Below, piece after piece: positions 1-6,892 of a stretch of 11,296 nt of DNA. The DNA comes from Prevotella sp. Its GTDB lineage: Bacteria; Bacteroidota; Bacteroidia; Bacteroidales; Dysgonomonadaceae. The notes below the pieces were generated by a model. The model saw only the letters and a program-made list of their open reading frames with translations. It was not told the origin of the DNA and ran no database searches. How positions within the stretch are numbered: the stretch's first letter is position 1; every line of letters begins with the position of its first letter. The DNA is taken from assembly GCA_031263965.1 (NCBI GenBank), contig JAISES010000333.1, forward strand, positions 1 through 11,296, read 5' to 3'. Both the position numbers and the translations under genes were made by a program.

Positions 1-591
1 TCTTACAACGGATATGGATGTCATCATGGCGCAAATAATCATCATAATCATGCCAATCAGCCCCGGAACAAAGTTATAGGCGCTCTTCATCTGCGGATTG
101 TATAGCATTTTTACTTCCGCATGAATAAACCGGGCATTTTGTATTCCTTTGGATATTTCCTGTTGATATTGCATCATAACCATTTGGAAATAGTTGACCA
201 GAGTAGATGCTTCGTTCGGGTCGGATGCGTCTACCATCAGTTGTATGTCTGCATTGTTTGTATGCAATAGATTGTTACTGAATTGCGAAGGGATAATGAT
301 GACCGTTTTACAGCTCCCTTTTTGAAATATCCTTTCTATTTCATCAGGACTATTCAGATAACCGTCCAGGCTGAAATATTTATTATTGCTGATTTTTTCT
401 ATCAACTTATGCGATTCTGCCGATCCCGATTCGTCCAATACGGCAAACGGGGTATTCTTTATCTCTGTTGATACGGCAAATCCCAATATCATCAGTAAGA
501 CGACCGGAAGTACTAACATGATGATCAATGTCAGCGGATCGCGCGTAATATGATAAACTTCCTTTTTTATAAAGATGAAGAGCTGTTTCAT
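1..591 (-). CDS. ABC-2 type transporter permease, N-terminal part (cut by window start)
   Basis: I translated this by hand from the minus strand; the frame is open for 197 codons from the ATG at 591 to the window edge. The product begins MKQLFIFIKKEVYHITRDP, followed by a strongly hydrophobic first membrane segment (about residues 22-40), then a soluble, presumably periplasmic stretch of about 130 residues, and a second hydrophobic segment starting near PGLIGMIMMIICAMM at the edge. This is the layout of ABC-2 permeases of the YhhJ/YbhS/YbhR type, which form the membrane channel of efflux ABC transporters. Its ATG overlaps the stop of the upstream ATPase gene by four bases (ATGA), so translation is probably coupled. 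The missing C-terminal half should hold the remaining membrane helices. E. coli YbhF works with two permeases, so a second permease gene may follow outside the window. The substrate cannot be deduced. Confidence 0.88.
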   Translation of the reverse strand, partial: MKQLFIFIKKEVYHITRDPLTLIIMLVLPVVLLMILGFAVSTEIKNTPFAVLDESGSAESHKLIEKISNNKYFSLDGYLNSPDEIERIFQKGSCKTVIIIPSQFSNNLLHTNNADIQLMVDASDPNEASTLVNYFQMVMMQYQQEISKGIQNARFIHAEVKMLYNPQMKSAYNFVPGLIGMIMMIICAMMTSISVVR

Positions 592-1325
592 TCTCCGTTT
601 CTTTTTGTATCTCTTGCCAATGCTTGAAATACCTCATCCATCGATTCTGCTTTAAACTCTGTTTTTAATTCGGACGGGGAACCCAATGCCCGTATTTGTC
701 CGTCTACCATAATAGAAAGGCGGTTGCAATATTCCGATTCATCCATGTAATGCGTTGTTACAAAAGAAGTAATCCCATCGTCCGAGGCCTTATATATCAT
801 TTCCCAGAAAGTTCGCCGCGCCATTGGATCCACACCTCCGGTAGGTTCGTCCAGAAACACTATCTTAGGAGAGTGGAAAGTAGATACGGCAAAAGAGACT
901 TTTTGTTTTATACCTAAAGGCAAAGAACTGACTAATGTATTTTGTTCGGTTTTGAGGTCCAGATCATTCACTACAACTCCGGTCTTATATTTAATGTCTT
1001 TATCACTCATTCCGTATATCCCGCCGAAAAGCCGCAGATTCTCCCGTGTTGTCAAATCTTCGTAAAGGGAAAATTTCTGACTCATATAGCCGATGTTCTT
1101 CTTTATTTTATCGGCTTCTTTGTATATATCATATCCTGCGACACTTCCTTCGCCCGATGTCGGGCTCAATAATCCGCAAAGCATCCGCATGGCTGTTGTC
1201 TTTCCCGCACCGTTGGCTCCGAGGAAGCCGAATATCTCACCTTGACCAACCTCGAATGAAATACGGTCTACGGCTTTGAAGCTGCCGAACTTTTTTGTTA
1301 AGTTTTTTGCTTCAATTATTTTCAT
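588..1325 (-). CDS. ABC transporter ATP-binding protein (second nucleotide-binding subunit of a YbhF-like pair)
   Basis: A 245-residue single nucleotide-binding domain that would power the adjacent ABC-2 permease from the cytoplasm. Motifs seen: Walker A GANGAGKT at 36-43, Q-loop glutamine Q83 in YMSQKFSLY, Walker B ending in LDEP (about 155-161) with catalytic Glu160, and switch histidine H192 in TTHYMDE. The signature motif is not LSGGQ but LPLGIKQK (about 135-142); as I recall, LPLG-type signatures are usual in the C-terminal NBD of YbhF/YhiH-like double ATPases. The C-terminal SMDEVFQAL resembles the usual end of this subgroup. It starts 14 bases inside the end of the upstream ATPase gene and overlaps the permease gene by four bases. 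Function as an export ATPase is secure; the substrate is unknown. Confidence 0.92.
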   Translation of the reverse strand: MKIIEAKNLTKKFGSFKAVDRISFEVGQGEIFGFLGANGAGKTTAMRMLCGLLSPTSGEGSVAGYDIYKEADKIKKNIGYMSQKFSLYEDLTTRENLRLFGGIYGMSDKDIKYKTGVVVNDLDLKTEQNTLVSSLPLGIKQKVSFAVSTFHSPKIVFLDEPTGGVDPMARRTFWEMIYKASDDGITSFVTTHYMDESEYCNRLSIMVDGQIRALGSPSELKTEFKAESMDEVFQALARDTKRNGE

Positions 1326-2202
1326 GGCTCATCAGTTGTATGAAACAGTCCTCTATAGTCGGTTCTATCTCTTTTAGTTCATAGCCGGGGAAATCTATGC
1401 CGGTATCATCCCCGTTGAAAATGACATGCAGATATTCGCCCGATATGTAGCACCGGCTGATGTTCCGCTGGCTTTTCAATTGTTCCAGCAGATGATAATT
1501 ATTCTTTGACTTGGCTGCATACAACTTATGCGGATAATCGGCGACTGTCTGTTGAGGCGTGTTTACGGATAATATTTTGCCTGTTTGCATCAGGGCTATG
1601 CGGTCGCACATGCCTGCCTCGTCCATATATGGGGTAGATACCATAATTGTTATACCTTGCACTTTCAGTTTTTTCAGCATATCCCAGAATTCCTTGCGGG
1701 ACACAGAGTCTACTCCGGTTGTCGGTTCATCCAGAAACAGAACATCCGGTTTATGAATGAGGGCGCAACACAAAGCCAGCTTTTGCTTCATCCCTCCCGA
1801 TAATTTGCCTGCACGCCGTTTTTTGAATGGCTCTATTTGCACATATATGTCTTTTATCAGATCATAGTTAGCCTCAACAGAGGTATTGAAAACATTCGCA
1901 AAAAAATTAAGATTCTCCTCTATTGTCATATCCTGGTAGAGAGAAAAGCGTCCGGGCATATAACCTATCCTGTTGCGTATTTCGCGGAAACCGTCCACTA
2001 CATCGGTAGAATCGACAGAAGCTGTCCCCTTGTCGGCAAGCAACAAAGTCGTCAATATCCTGAACAGGGATGTTTTTCCTGCACCGTCGGGACCTATCAA
2101 CCCGAATAATTCGCCTTTTTCTATTTGCAGGTTTATATTATCCAGTGCATGAACGGGTTGTTTGCCTGCGTAAGTTTTGGATATGTTGTTTATCAAGATC
2201 AT
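1312..2202 (-). CDS. ABC transporter ATP-binding protein (first nucleotide-binding subunit of a YbhF-like pair)
   Basis: A 296-residue protein with one ABC nucleotide-binding domain (about 1-225) and a C-terminal extension of about 70 residues of unclear role. Walker A is GPDGAGKT (37-44), the signature is a good LSGGMKQK (134-141), and Walker B is VLFLDEP (154-160) with Glu159. Two expected residues are changed. The Q-loop reads YMPGRFSLY, with Gly84 aligned to Gln83 of the partner ATPase. The switch position reads VSTPYMDEA, with Pro191 instead of His. The partner gene has the opposite set of losses, suggesting an asymmetric heterodimer. In E. coli YbhF the two NBDs sit in one polypeptide; here they are separate, overlapping genes. 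The ATG overlaps the adaptor gene's stop by four bases (ATGA). Confidence 0.92.
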   Translation of the reverse strand: MILINNISKTYAGKQPVHALDNINLQIEKGELFGLIGPDGAGKTSLFRILTTLLLADKGTASVDSTDVVDGFREIRNRIGYMPGRFSLYQDMTIEENLNFFANVFNTSVEANYDLIKDIYVQIEPFKKRRAGKLSGGMKQKLALCCALIHKPDVLFLDEPTTGVDSVSRKEFWDMLKKLKVQGITIMVSTPYMDEAGMCDRIALMQTGKILSVNTPQQTVADYPHKLYAAKSKNNYHLLEQLKSQRNISRCYISGEYLHVIFNGDDTGIDFPGYELKEIEPTIEDCFIQLMSHENN

Positions 2203-3107
2203 TCCTTGTCGTTGTTAAAATCTACATCGCCGTACATGCCTGTTTTTATCAATCCGTCAGTGTTTTCAACTGCAATTTTAACTGCATATACCAGATTTTG
2301 CCGTTCATCCTGTGTCTGTATGGTTTTAGGCGTGAATTCCGCTTTGCCGGATATCCACGAAACAATTCCTTTATATGATTTCTGAGTATCATCAGCCGCA
2401 TTAATAAAAACGGTAACCTCTTGCCCTGTTCTGATACTTTCCAGTTGTGTGGAAACGGTATACGCCCGCAAAAACATATTCCTTGTATCAGCCAGCTTAT
2501 ATAATGGCCTGCCCTGCGAGGTCATTTCCTTTGCTTCCGCATACTTGCTCAACACAACTCCATCGATAGGATTGATGATGCGGCTTTTTGCCAACTGGTC
2601 TTCTATTTGAGCTACCTGTATTTCATAAGCGCTGCTTTCTTCATTAAGGCTATTTACAGATGTGCTTAGAGAATTTAATTGTGCTGCCAAAGACCGTTGA
2701 AGCACAGCCAGTTGAGAGTCGACATCATCCAACTGCTTTTGTGTAGCAGCGCCATCTTTCAAAAGATTTCCTATCCGGCGTTTTTCTGTTTCAGCTTTAG
2801 ATATTTGCTCTTTAATGATTGCTACCTGAATCGACACATCCAGACGCCTTACATTTACGGCTTTGGATGTAGCCTGCAATTGCAGTTTTCTTAAATACAA
2901 CTGGGTTGTGTCCACGTATCCCAGATATTGACCTTTTGTCAGCATATCACCTTCAGTTACATCGAACTGTTCTATTTTGCCGGTTGCTTCGGCTGAAATG
3001 ATAATCTCGGTTGCTTCGAATGTTCCCGATGCATCGTGGTCGAATTTGTTGCGGTTGCAAGACGAGCAGACAAGTATGAGTCCTGCTATCAGTATTGTAT
3101 ATTTCAT
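2199..3107 (-). CDS. HlyD/YbhG-like periplasmic adaptor (membrane fusion) protein, probable lipoprotein
   Basis: A 302-residue membrane fusion protein expected to join the inner-membrane ABC pump to the TolC-like channel. The N-terminus is hydrophobic and ends in CSSC, so Cys17 is a likely though non-canonical lipidation site. First half of the lipoyl/barrel-sandwich domain: about 28-70 (GTFEATEIIISAEATGKI). Coiled-coil hairpin: about 72-175, rich in Gln, Lys, Glu and Leu. Second lipoyl half: about 177-210 (INPIDGVVLSKYAEAKEM). Beta-barrel domain: to the end. The stretch AEFTPKTIQTQDERQNLVY (256-274) is typical of YbhG-type adaptors. It lies one base after the tolC-like gene and overlaps the first ATPase gene by four bases, so the four proteins are very likely made from one transcript. 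Confidence 0.92.
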   Translation of the reverse strand: MKYTILIAGLILVCSSCNRNKFDHDASGTFEATEIIISAEATGKIEQFDVTEGDMLTKGQYLGYVDTTQLYLRKLQLQATSKAVNVRRLDVSIQVAIIKEQISKAETEKRRIGNLLKDGAATQKQLDDVDSQLAVLQRSLAAQLNSLSTSVNSLNEESSAYEIQVAQIEDQLAKSRIINPIDGVVLSKYAEAKEMTSQGRPLYKLADTRNMFLRAYTVSTQLESIRTGQEVTVFINAADDTQKSYKGIVSWISGKAEFTPKTIQTQDERQNLVYAVKIAVENTDGLIKTGMYGDVDFNNDKE

Positions 3108-3108
3108 A

Positions 3109-4380
3109 TTAGTTTCCTTGAATATATTTATAATTATAAATGCTTGCCAGATATTGTATATTGTGAAGCGCTCTGGCTTGCATTGCTTGGTTTTCGGCGT
3201 TTATGTCACGAATAAGCTCATTGGTTTGGTATATTCCGTTTTTATATTTGCTTTCGCCTGCTTTTCTGACACGGTTCCTCAATTGGATAATTTCATTGTC
3301 TTTGGCTAACAGTTTCTGTGCTTTTTGAATTTCGAACTGTTGCTGGGTCAATTGCACATTTGTATTGAACAGAAAAACATCTTGCTGTACATCGATACTG
3401 TTCTTATTATTAACAATAAGTTTCCGTTCATTCGTTTTGGTATACAGGTTCCCGAAGTTCCAGCTCAATTTAACGCCTCCGATAGCGAAGAGTTTGAATT
3501 TGGTGTCCAGCATATTCAATCCGGGACGTCCATATCCTCCTTGCGCGAATAATCCGATCTGAGGCAGGTTTTTAGCCGTTATCGAACTCTCTTGTTTATC
3601 GAGCAATAGCCGTTGCGACTGATACAGGGACAGTTCGGGGCGTGTAACGTTACCGTATGCAATGTTGCCGTCCGGTTGTTGCAAAATGGTATTATTATCC
3701 AACTCCTGATGAATGAATAGTCCCAACATGCTTAAATATGCTTGCCTTATGCTTAACTGTTCGGTTCTGTTTTGGTCTATATTCAGCAACTCTACGTCAA
3801 TTTGGTCCAGATCGGATTGCATGGCTACGCCATTCCTGAACATAGACCGGGCTATATCTCTGTTTGCCTTCATTGTGGCTTCTGTCAGATCGAGTATTTT
3901 TAATTGTTCATCTATTACCAGTATGCCGAAATATAGTTGATTGACTTTTTCTTTAATAGAATATATGCTGACTTCTATTTTTTGTTTTTCCACATCAGTA
4001 CTGGCTTTGGTGATTTGCTTCTGCGCATCGATAGCGCCCCCGTCCCAGATTAGTTGCGTAGCATCTATGGTTGCTTTATATTGGTCTTTCTTCATAGCGG
4101 GTATTCCGGCATTCGGTATAGGCAATGATGACAGATCGACAGGCATTTTTGTTACATCCGATTGGTATGTAGCCTGTCCGTTCAAAGAAAACAGGGGAAG
4201 ATATTTTTTTGAGATATTTTCCAATGAGTATTGTCCGGCGAGGGATATTAGCCCGTATTGTTTAATCAGAGGATAATTATCCTTTGCCTTTTGGTGACAT
4301 CCATCCAAAGTTAAGACGGCCTGGGTATAAGCCGTACTGCAAATCAGCAAAAGTGTAATTAAAAGGAAATTCTTTTTCAT
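3109..4380 (-). CDS. TolC family outer-membrane efflux protein
   Basis: First gene of the export operon; 423 residues from the chosen start. It should trimerise into the outer-membrane channel and periplasmic tunnel that receives substrate from the HlyD-like adaptor. A signal peptide is clear (MKKNFLLITLLLICSTAYTQ, cleaved near residue 20). The mature part is long, helical and Gln/Asn/Ile-rich, as in the duplicated OEP domains, and the length matches the family's usual 400-480 residues. There are two possible starts: ATG at 4380 gives a normal MKKN signal peptide, while the in-frame ATG at 4389 adds MES. I prefer 4380 because GGAG lies just upstream, although its 3-nt spacing is short. The stop lies one base before the adaptor's ATG. 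No local regulator gene is present. Confidence 0.9.
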   Translation of the reverse strand: MKKNFLLITLLLICSTAYTQAVLTLDGCHQKAKDNYPLIKQYGLISLAGQYSLENISKKYLPLFSLNGQATYQSDVTKMPVDLSSLPIPNAGIPAMKKDQYKATIDATQLIWDGGAIDAQKQITKASTDVEKQKIEVSIYSIKEKVNQLYFGILVIDEQLKILDLTEATMKANRDIARSMFRNGVAMQSDLDQIDVELLNIDQNRTEQLSIRQAYLSMLGLFIHQELDNNTILQQPDGNIAYGNVTRPELSLYQSQRLLLDKQESSITAKNLPQIGLFAQGGYGRPGLNMLDTKFKLFAIGGVKLSWNFGNLYTKTNERKLIVNNKNSIDVQQDVFLFNTNVQLTQQQFEIQKAQKLLAKDNEIIQLRNRVRKAGESKYKNGIYQTNELIRDINAENQAMQARALHNIQYLASIYNYKYIQGN

Positions 4381-4383
4381 AGA

Positions 4384-4387
4384 CTCC
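4384..4387 (-). promoter_or_regulatory. Possible ribosome binding site of the tolC-like gene
   Basis: GGAG on the minus strand ends three bases before the ATG at 4380. It lies inside the alternative start region (ATGGAGTCTATG), so use of 4380 would make the upstream ATG at 4389 part of the binding site. The spacing is short, so the choice between the two starts is only a preference. Confidence 0.35.
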
Positions 4388-4473
4388 ATATTTTATTCAA
4401 GTTTGAGCATTGTTTTTATCCACAATGGAATGAGTTGCCGTCTTTCTTCGATAAAACTTCTTGGTGGTAATGT

Positions 4474-4500
4474 AAAAAAGCTGATATTTTGAGTATCAGC
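4474..4500 (-). terminator. Intrinsic terminator after rluF
   Basis: On the minus strand a perfect 7-bp stem GCTGATA/TATCAGC (4494-4500 with 4480-4486) closes a 7-nt loop and is followed directly by six T (4474-4479). It lies 36 bases past the rluF stop, so rluF and the tolC-led operon should be separate transcripts. The roughly 90 bases left before the tolC-like start must then hold that operon's promoter; I see no convincing TAnnTTTG box there. Confidence 0.75.
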
Positions 4501-4507
4501 CTTCTAT

Positions 4508-4535
4508 ATTATAGTTTCTAAATTATAGTTTCTAA
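4508..4535. repeat. Perfect 14-bp tandem duplication in the rluF 3' region
   Basis: ATTATAGTTTCTAA occurs twice head to tail (4508-4521 and 4522-4535), between the rluF stop codon (4537-4539) and the terminator hairpin. It is non-coding and may simply be a slippage duplication. Confidence 0.85.
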
Positions 4536-4536
4536 T

Positions 4537-5526
4537 CTATTTTCGGCTTTTGGGAGGTTTGTTAGCTTTCGGCTTGGGCTTATTGGCTGCCACTTTTTGC
4601 TTTCCTACTCTCAATCCGCTTGCAGGTTTTCCTTTCGTTTTAGGTTTCGTTTTTCCGGTTGGTCTTTCTGTTTGTGCGGCCGGTGTTTGTTTTGAGCCGT
4701 CTGCTTTTTTCGTTGATTTTGAAATACTGTTGGCCTTACGGTAATCCTTTTTCAGGTCCGATTTTTCAAGAGCTTTATTGAAGTTTTTATTGCTATTCGA
4801 AGGCTTTGGGGATTGCGCTGTCTTTTCCGAATCTTCGAGCATATCAAATAAGCCCTCCAATTCCGAATTTGTAAGGTTTCTCCAGTTTCCCAGCCCCAGA
4901 TTGTCCAGCTTAATATTCATTATCTGTATACGTTCCAGCATTAATACTTCGTAATTGAAATATTCACACATGCGTCTGATCTGCCTGTTCAAACTCTGAA
5001 TAAGTGATATTTGAAACATGTATGGATTTATTTCTACAATCCCGCACTTGCGAGTGACCCTGTCTAAGAGAGGAACACCCTGTGCCATACGGGTCAGAAA
5101 CTCTTTTGTAACAGGTTTATTTACCTTGACTAAATAATCTTTTTTGTGGTTGTTTCCCGCTTTTAATATTTTATTTACAATATCGCCGTCATTAGTCAAC
5201 AGAATCAATCCCTGAGAATCTTTATCCAACCGTCCGATAGGGAATATACGTTGCTCATGCCTGATATAATTGATGATATTATCTTTCTCCCGTATATCAG
5301 TCGTACTTACAATACCCACAGGCTTGTTGAAAGCAATATACACAGGTTCGATATCATTTATTATAGGCTCTCCGTTTACTTTTACTTTTTGTCCGGGTAA
5401 AACCCGCATTCCTACCGAAGCCCGTCTTCCATTGACAGTAACTTTTCCTTCCTCAATAAATCGATCGGCATCGCGACGGGAACAAAATCCTGAATTGCTG
5501 ATATATTTATTTAATCTGTATTCCAT
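4537..5526 (-). CDS. rluF: 23S rRNA pseudouridine synthase, RluF type
   Basis: 329 residues; isomerises a uridine in 23S rRNA to pseudouridine (U2604 in the E. coli RluF case). The N-terminal S4 RNA-binding domain (about 1-55) begins [19 protein letters not shown], very close to E. coli RluF. The catalytic domain carries [10 protein letters not shown] (98-107) with the catalytic Asp101, then [17 protein letters not shown] and, further on, [16 protein letters not shown], both typical of RluF rather than RsuA or RluB. From about residue 233 to the end there is a tail of roughly 95 residues rich in Lys, Pro, Ser, Asn and Ala, probably disordered and RNA-contacting; E. coli RluF also has a basic tail. 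The gene stands alone with a terminator downstream and is divergent from argF'. The start is supported by the S4 domain alignment; no clear Shine-Dalgarno sequence is seen. Confidence 0.93.
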   Translation of the reverse strand: MEYRLNKYISNSGFCSRRDADRFIEEGKVTVNGRRASVGMRVLPGQKVKVNGEPIINDIEPVYIAFNKPVGIVSTTDIREKDNIINYIRHEQRIFPIGRLDKDSQGLILLTNDGDIVNKILKAGNNHKKDYLVKVNKPVTKEFLTRMAQGVPLLDRVTRKCGIVEINPYMFQISLIQSLNRQIRRMCEYFNYEVLMLERIQIMNIKLDNLGLGNWRNLTNSELEGLFDMLEDSEKTAQSPKPSNSNKNFNKALEKSDLKKDYRKANSISKSTKKADGSKQTPAAQTERPTGKTKPKTKGKPASGLRVGKQKVAANKPKPKANKPPKSRK

Positions 5527-5565
5527 TTATTCATTTTATTTAAAAACACAAAGATCATAATTTTT

Positions 5566-5600
5566 TGAATATTTTACTGATATTAATATATTAATATTCA
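5566..5600. promoter_or_regulatory. AT-rich nested palindrome, possible operator
   Basis: TGAATATT (5566-5573) and AATATTCA (5593-5600) form an inverted repeat around an 18-bp perfect palindrome, ATATTAATATATTAATAT (5580-5597). TGAAT/ATTCA half-sites recall ARG boxes bound by ArgR, which would suit the neighbouring arginine gene, but the spacing is wider than a standard 18-bp ARG box. AT-rich palindromes also arise by chance in this background. Confidence 0.3.
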
Positions 5601-5724
5601 TTTTCTTTTGTGTCAGGAGTGAACGACAACTTTTATGCTTCAATGCCTGGGCTCCAATAAACTGTCATCCGCATTTCCTGCATAAATAATTTTGCGTCCC
5701 TTATGATTTCTTCCCATTCCTTTT

Positions 5725-5732
5725 TATCTTTG
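5725..5732 (+). promoter_or_regulatory. Candidate -7 box of the argF' promoter
   Basis: TATCTTTG is a full match to the Bacteroidota -7 consensus TAnnTTTG. No good TTTG -33 box is seen at the expected distance (only TTAT at 5701-5704). Transcription from it would begin close to 5739, giving a leader of about 115 bases that starts with the 5' arm of the inverted repeat. Confidence 0.45.
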
Positions 5733-5738
5733 TGCTTC

Positions 5739-5806
5739 GGCAATCAGGCTATGGAGCGTGATTTTTATCTGCATTTACAAAAATGCCGATTCATCCCCTG
5801 ATTGCC
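5739..5806 (+). promoter_or_regulatory. Structured argF' leader with a 10-bp outer stem and inner hairpin
   Basis: GGCAATCAGG (5739-5748) pairs perfectly with CCTGATTGCC (5797-5806). Inside, GCATTT (5771-5776) pairs with AAATGC (5781-5786) over a 4-base loop. A competing pairing, TCGGCA (5737-5742) with TGCCGA (5784-5789), uses bases from both stems and so excludes them. Neither form is followed by a T run, so if it regulates, it would act on translation or RNA stability rather than as a simple terminator. The function is inferred only from structure and position. Confidence 0.45.
5751..5801 (+). CDS. Possible 16-residue leader peptide ahead of argF'
   Basis: ATG at 5751 opens a 16-codon frame encoding MERDFYLHLQKCRFIP, ending with TGA at 5799-5801. 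It lies wholly inside the structured leader, and its stop falls within the 3' arm of the outer stem, so ribosomes reading it would unfold both hairpins. It holds two arginine codons (CGT, CGA), not a run as in classical attenuators. An AGG at 5746-5748 precedes the ATG very closely. It is short enough to arise by chance and is recorded as a weak candidate only. Confidence 0.2.
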   Translation: MERDFYLHLQKCRFIP

Positions 5807-5855
5807 ATATATTTACACCGGCATACTTTTTACATCAACACCAAATATATTTATA

Positions 5856-6809
5856 ATGAGAACATACACCAATGTAAAAGATTTAGGAAATTTAAAGTCC
5901 GCAGTAGAAGAAGCCCTTGAGATAAAGAAAAATCGCTTTGCCTACAAACACCTTGGAGAGAACAAAACTTTATTGATGGTATTTTTCAACTCCAGCCTAC
6001 GCACCCGGTTGAGTACACAAAAGGCCGGAATGAACCTGGGTATGAATACAATGGTTCTGGATATTAATCAGGGAGCATGGAAACTGGAAACCGAACGGGG
6101 CGTAATCATGGATGGTGACAAATCGGAACATATCCTGGAAGCTATACCTGTGATGGGTAACTATTGCGATATTATCGGTGTGCGTGCTTTTGCCCTGTTC
6201 GAAAACAAAGAAGATGATTATCAGGAGAAAATCCTGAATCAATTTATTCAATATTCAGGAAAGCCGGTATTCAGTATGGAAGCTGCAACAGGACATCCGT
6301 TGCAAGCGTTTGCCGATCTGATAACAATAGAAGAATATAAAAAATCAGCACGTCCAAAAGTTGTCATGACATGGGCTCCACACCCGAAAGCATTGCCTCA
6401 GGCTGTACCAAATTCGTTTGCTGACTTTATGAACGAAGCTGAGGTGGATTTTGTAATAACACATCCGGAAGGCTATGAACTGGATTCTAAATTTGTTCGT
6501 GGGGCAAAGGTAGAATACAACCAAGATAAAGCCCTGGCGGGAGCTGATTTCGTGTATGCAAAAAACTGGGCGGCATACGCAGATCCTGATTACGGGAAGA
6601 TATTAAGCAAAGACAGGTCATGGACTGTAACAACTGAAAAGATGGCTTTGACTAACAATGCTTATTTTATGCACTGTTTGCCTGTTCGCCGCAATATGAT
6701 TGTAAGCGATGATGTGATAGAAAGCCCGCAATCTATTGTAATACAGGAAGCTGCAAATCGGGAAATCTCGGCTCAAACAGTAATAAAAAGAATGTTGGAG
6801 AACTTATAA
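5856..6809 (+). CDS. argF': N-succinylornithine carbamoyltransferase (SOTCase), arginine biosynthesis
   Basis: 317 residues. The family transfers the carbamoyl group of carbamoyl phosphate to an N-acylated ornithine; in Bacteroides fragilis the substrate is N2-succinyl-L-ornithine. Visible motifs are the carbamoyl-phosphate loop SLRT (47-50), Trp75, HPLQ (147-150), His176, Lys236 and HCLPVRRN (273-280) with Cys274 and Arg278; these follow the B. fragilis numbering as I recall it. The specificity position 90 is Ser (DGDKSEH) where B. fragilis has Pro and the Xanthomonas acetylornithine enzyme has Glu. Substitutions of that Glu by Ser are known to give succinylornithine activity, so SOTCase is the better call. 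The ATG at 5856 fits the family N-terminus (MRTYTNVKDLG); the frame runs back to a TTG at 5802, but those 18 codons overlap the leader structure and look non-coding. The stop is followed by a hairpin at 6845-6872. Confidence 0.93.
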   Translation: MRTYTNVKDLGNLKSAVEEALEIKKNRFAYKHLGENKTLLMVFFNSSLRTRLSTQKAGMNLGMNTMVLDINQGAWKLETERGVIMDGDKSEHILEAIPVMGNYCDIIGVRAFALFENKEDDYQEKILNQFIQYSGKPVFSMEAATGHPLQAFADLITIEEYKKSARPKVVMTWAPHPKALPQAVPNSFADFMNEAEVDFVITHPEGYELDSKFVRGAKVEYNQDKALAGADFVYAKNWAAYADPDYGKILSKDRSWTVTTEKMALTNNAYFMHCLPVRRNMIVSDDVIESPQSIVIQEAANREISAQTVIKRMLENL

Positions 6810-6844
6810 ATCCAATCCGGCCATTAAGAAACAGTTTCTAAAAT

Positions 6845-6872
6845 AAAAGGAGCACCTAGCGATGCTCCTTTT
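6845..6872. terminator. Bidirectional terminator between argF' and the OmpP1-type gene
   Basis: A 10-bp perfect stem, AAAAGGAGCA (6845-6854) with TGCTCCTTTT (6863-6872), closes an 8-base loop. The A and T flanks give a T run in either direction, so it can end argF' (plus) and the converging outer-membrane protein gene (minus). Confidence 0.85.
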
Positions 6873-6892
6873 GCCATTTATGTTTTACCTCA

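Larger units (their letters stand above)
5527..5855. other. Divergent intergenic region between rluF and argF'
   Basis: About 330 bases without a supported protein gene. The rluF side holds a very AT-rich block with an 18-bp palindrome (5580-5597) inside a TGAATATT/AATATTCA inverted repeat. A weak minus-strand -7 candidate, GATCTTTG (5556-5549, one mismatch to TAnnTTTG), lies 20-30 bases before the rluF start. From about 5603 to 5720 composition is ordinary and I recognise nothing. From 5725 onward lie a -7 box, the paired inverted repeats of the argF' leader and a 16-codon leader ORF, described separately. Confidence 0.6.

Noticed and set aside
407..637. 76-residue minus-strand frame at the permease/ATPase junction
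   Set aside because: Out of frame with the permease, which continues to the window edge with proper membrane segments and an ATGA coupling to the ATPase gene.
5802..5855. In-frame TTG extension of argF' by 18 codons
   Set aside because: The family N-terminus aligns with MRTYTNVKDLG at 5856. The extension overlaps the 3' arm of the leader stem and has no matching family sequence.
6827..6839. AGAAACAGTTTCT palindrome after argF'
   Set aside because: The central gap is one base, so it cannot form a normal hairpin, and the better terminator lies just downstream.
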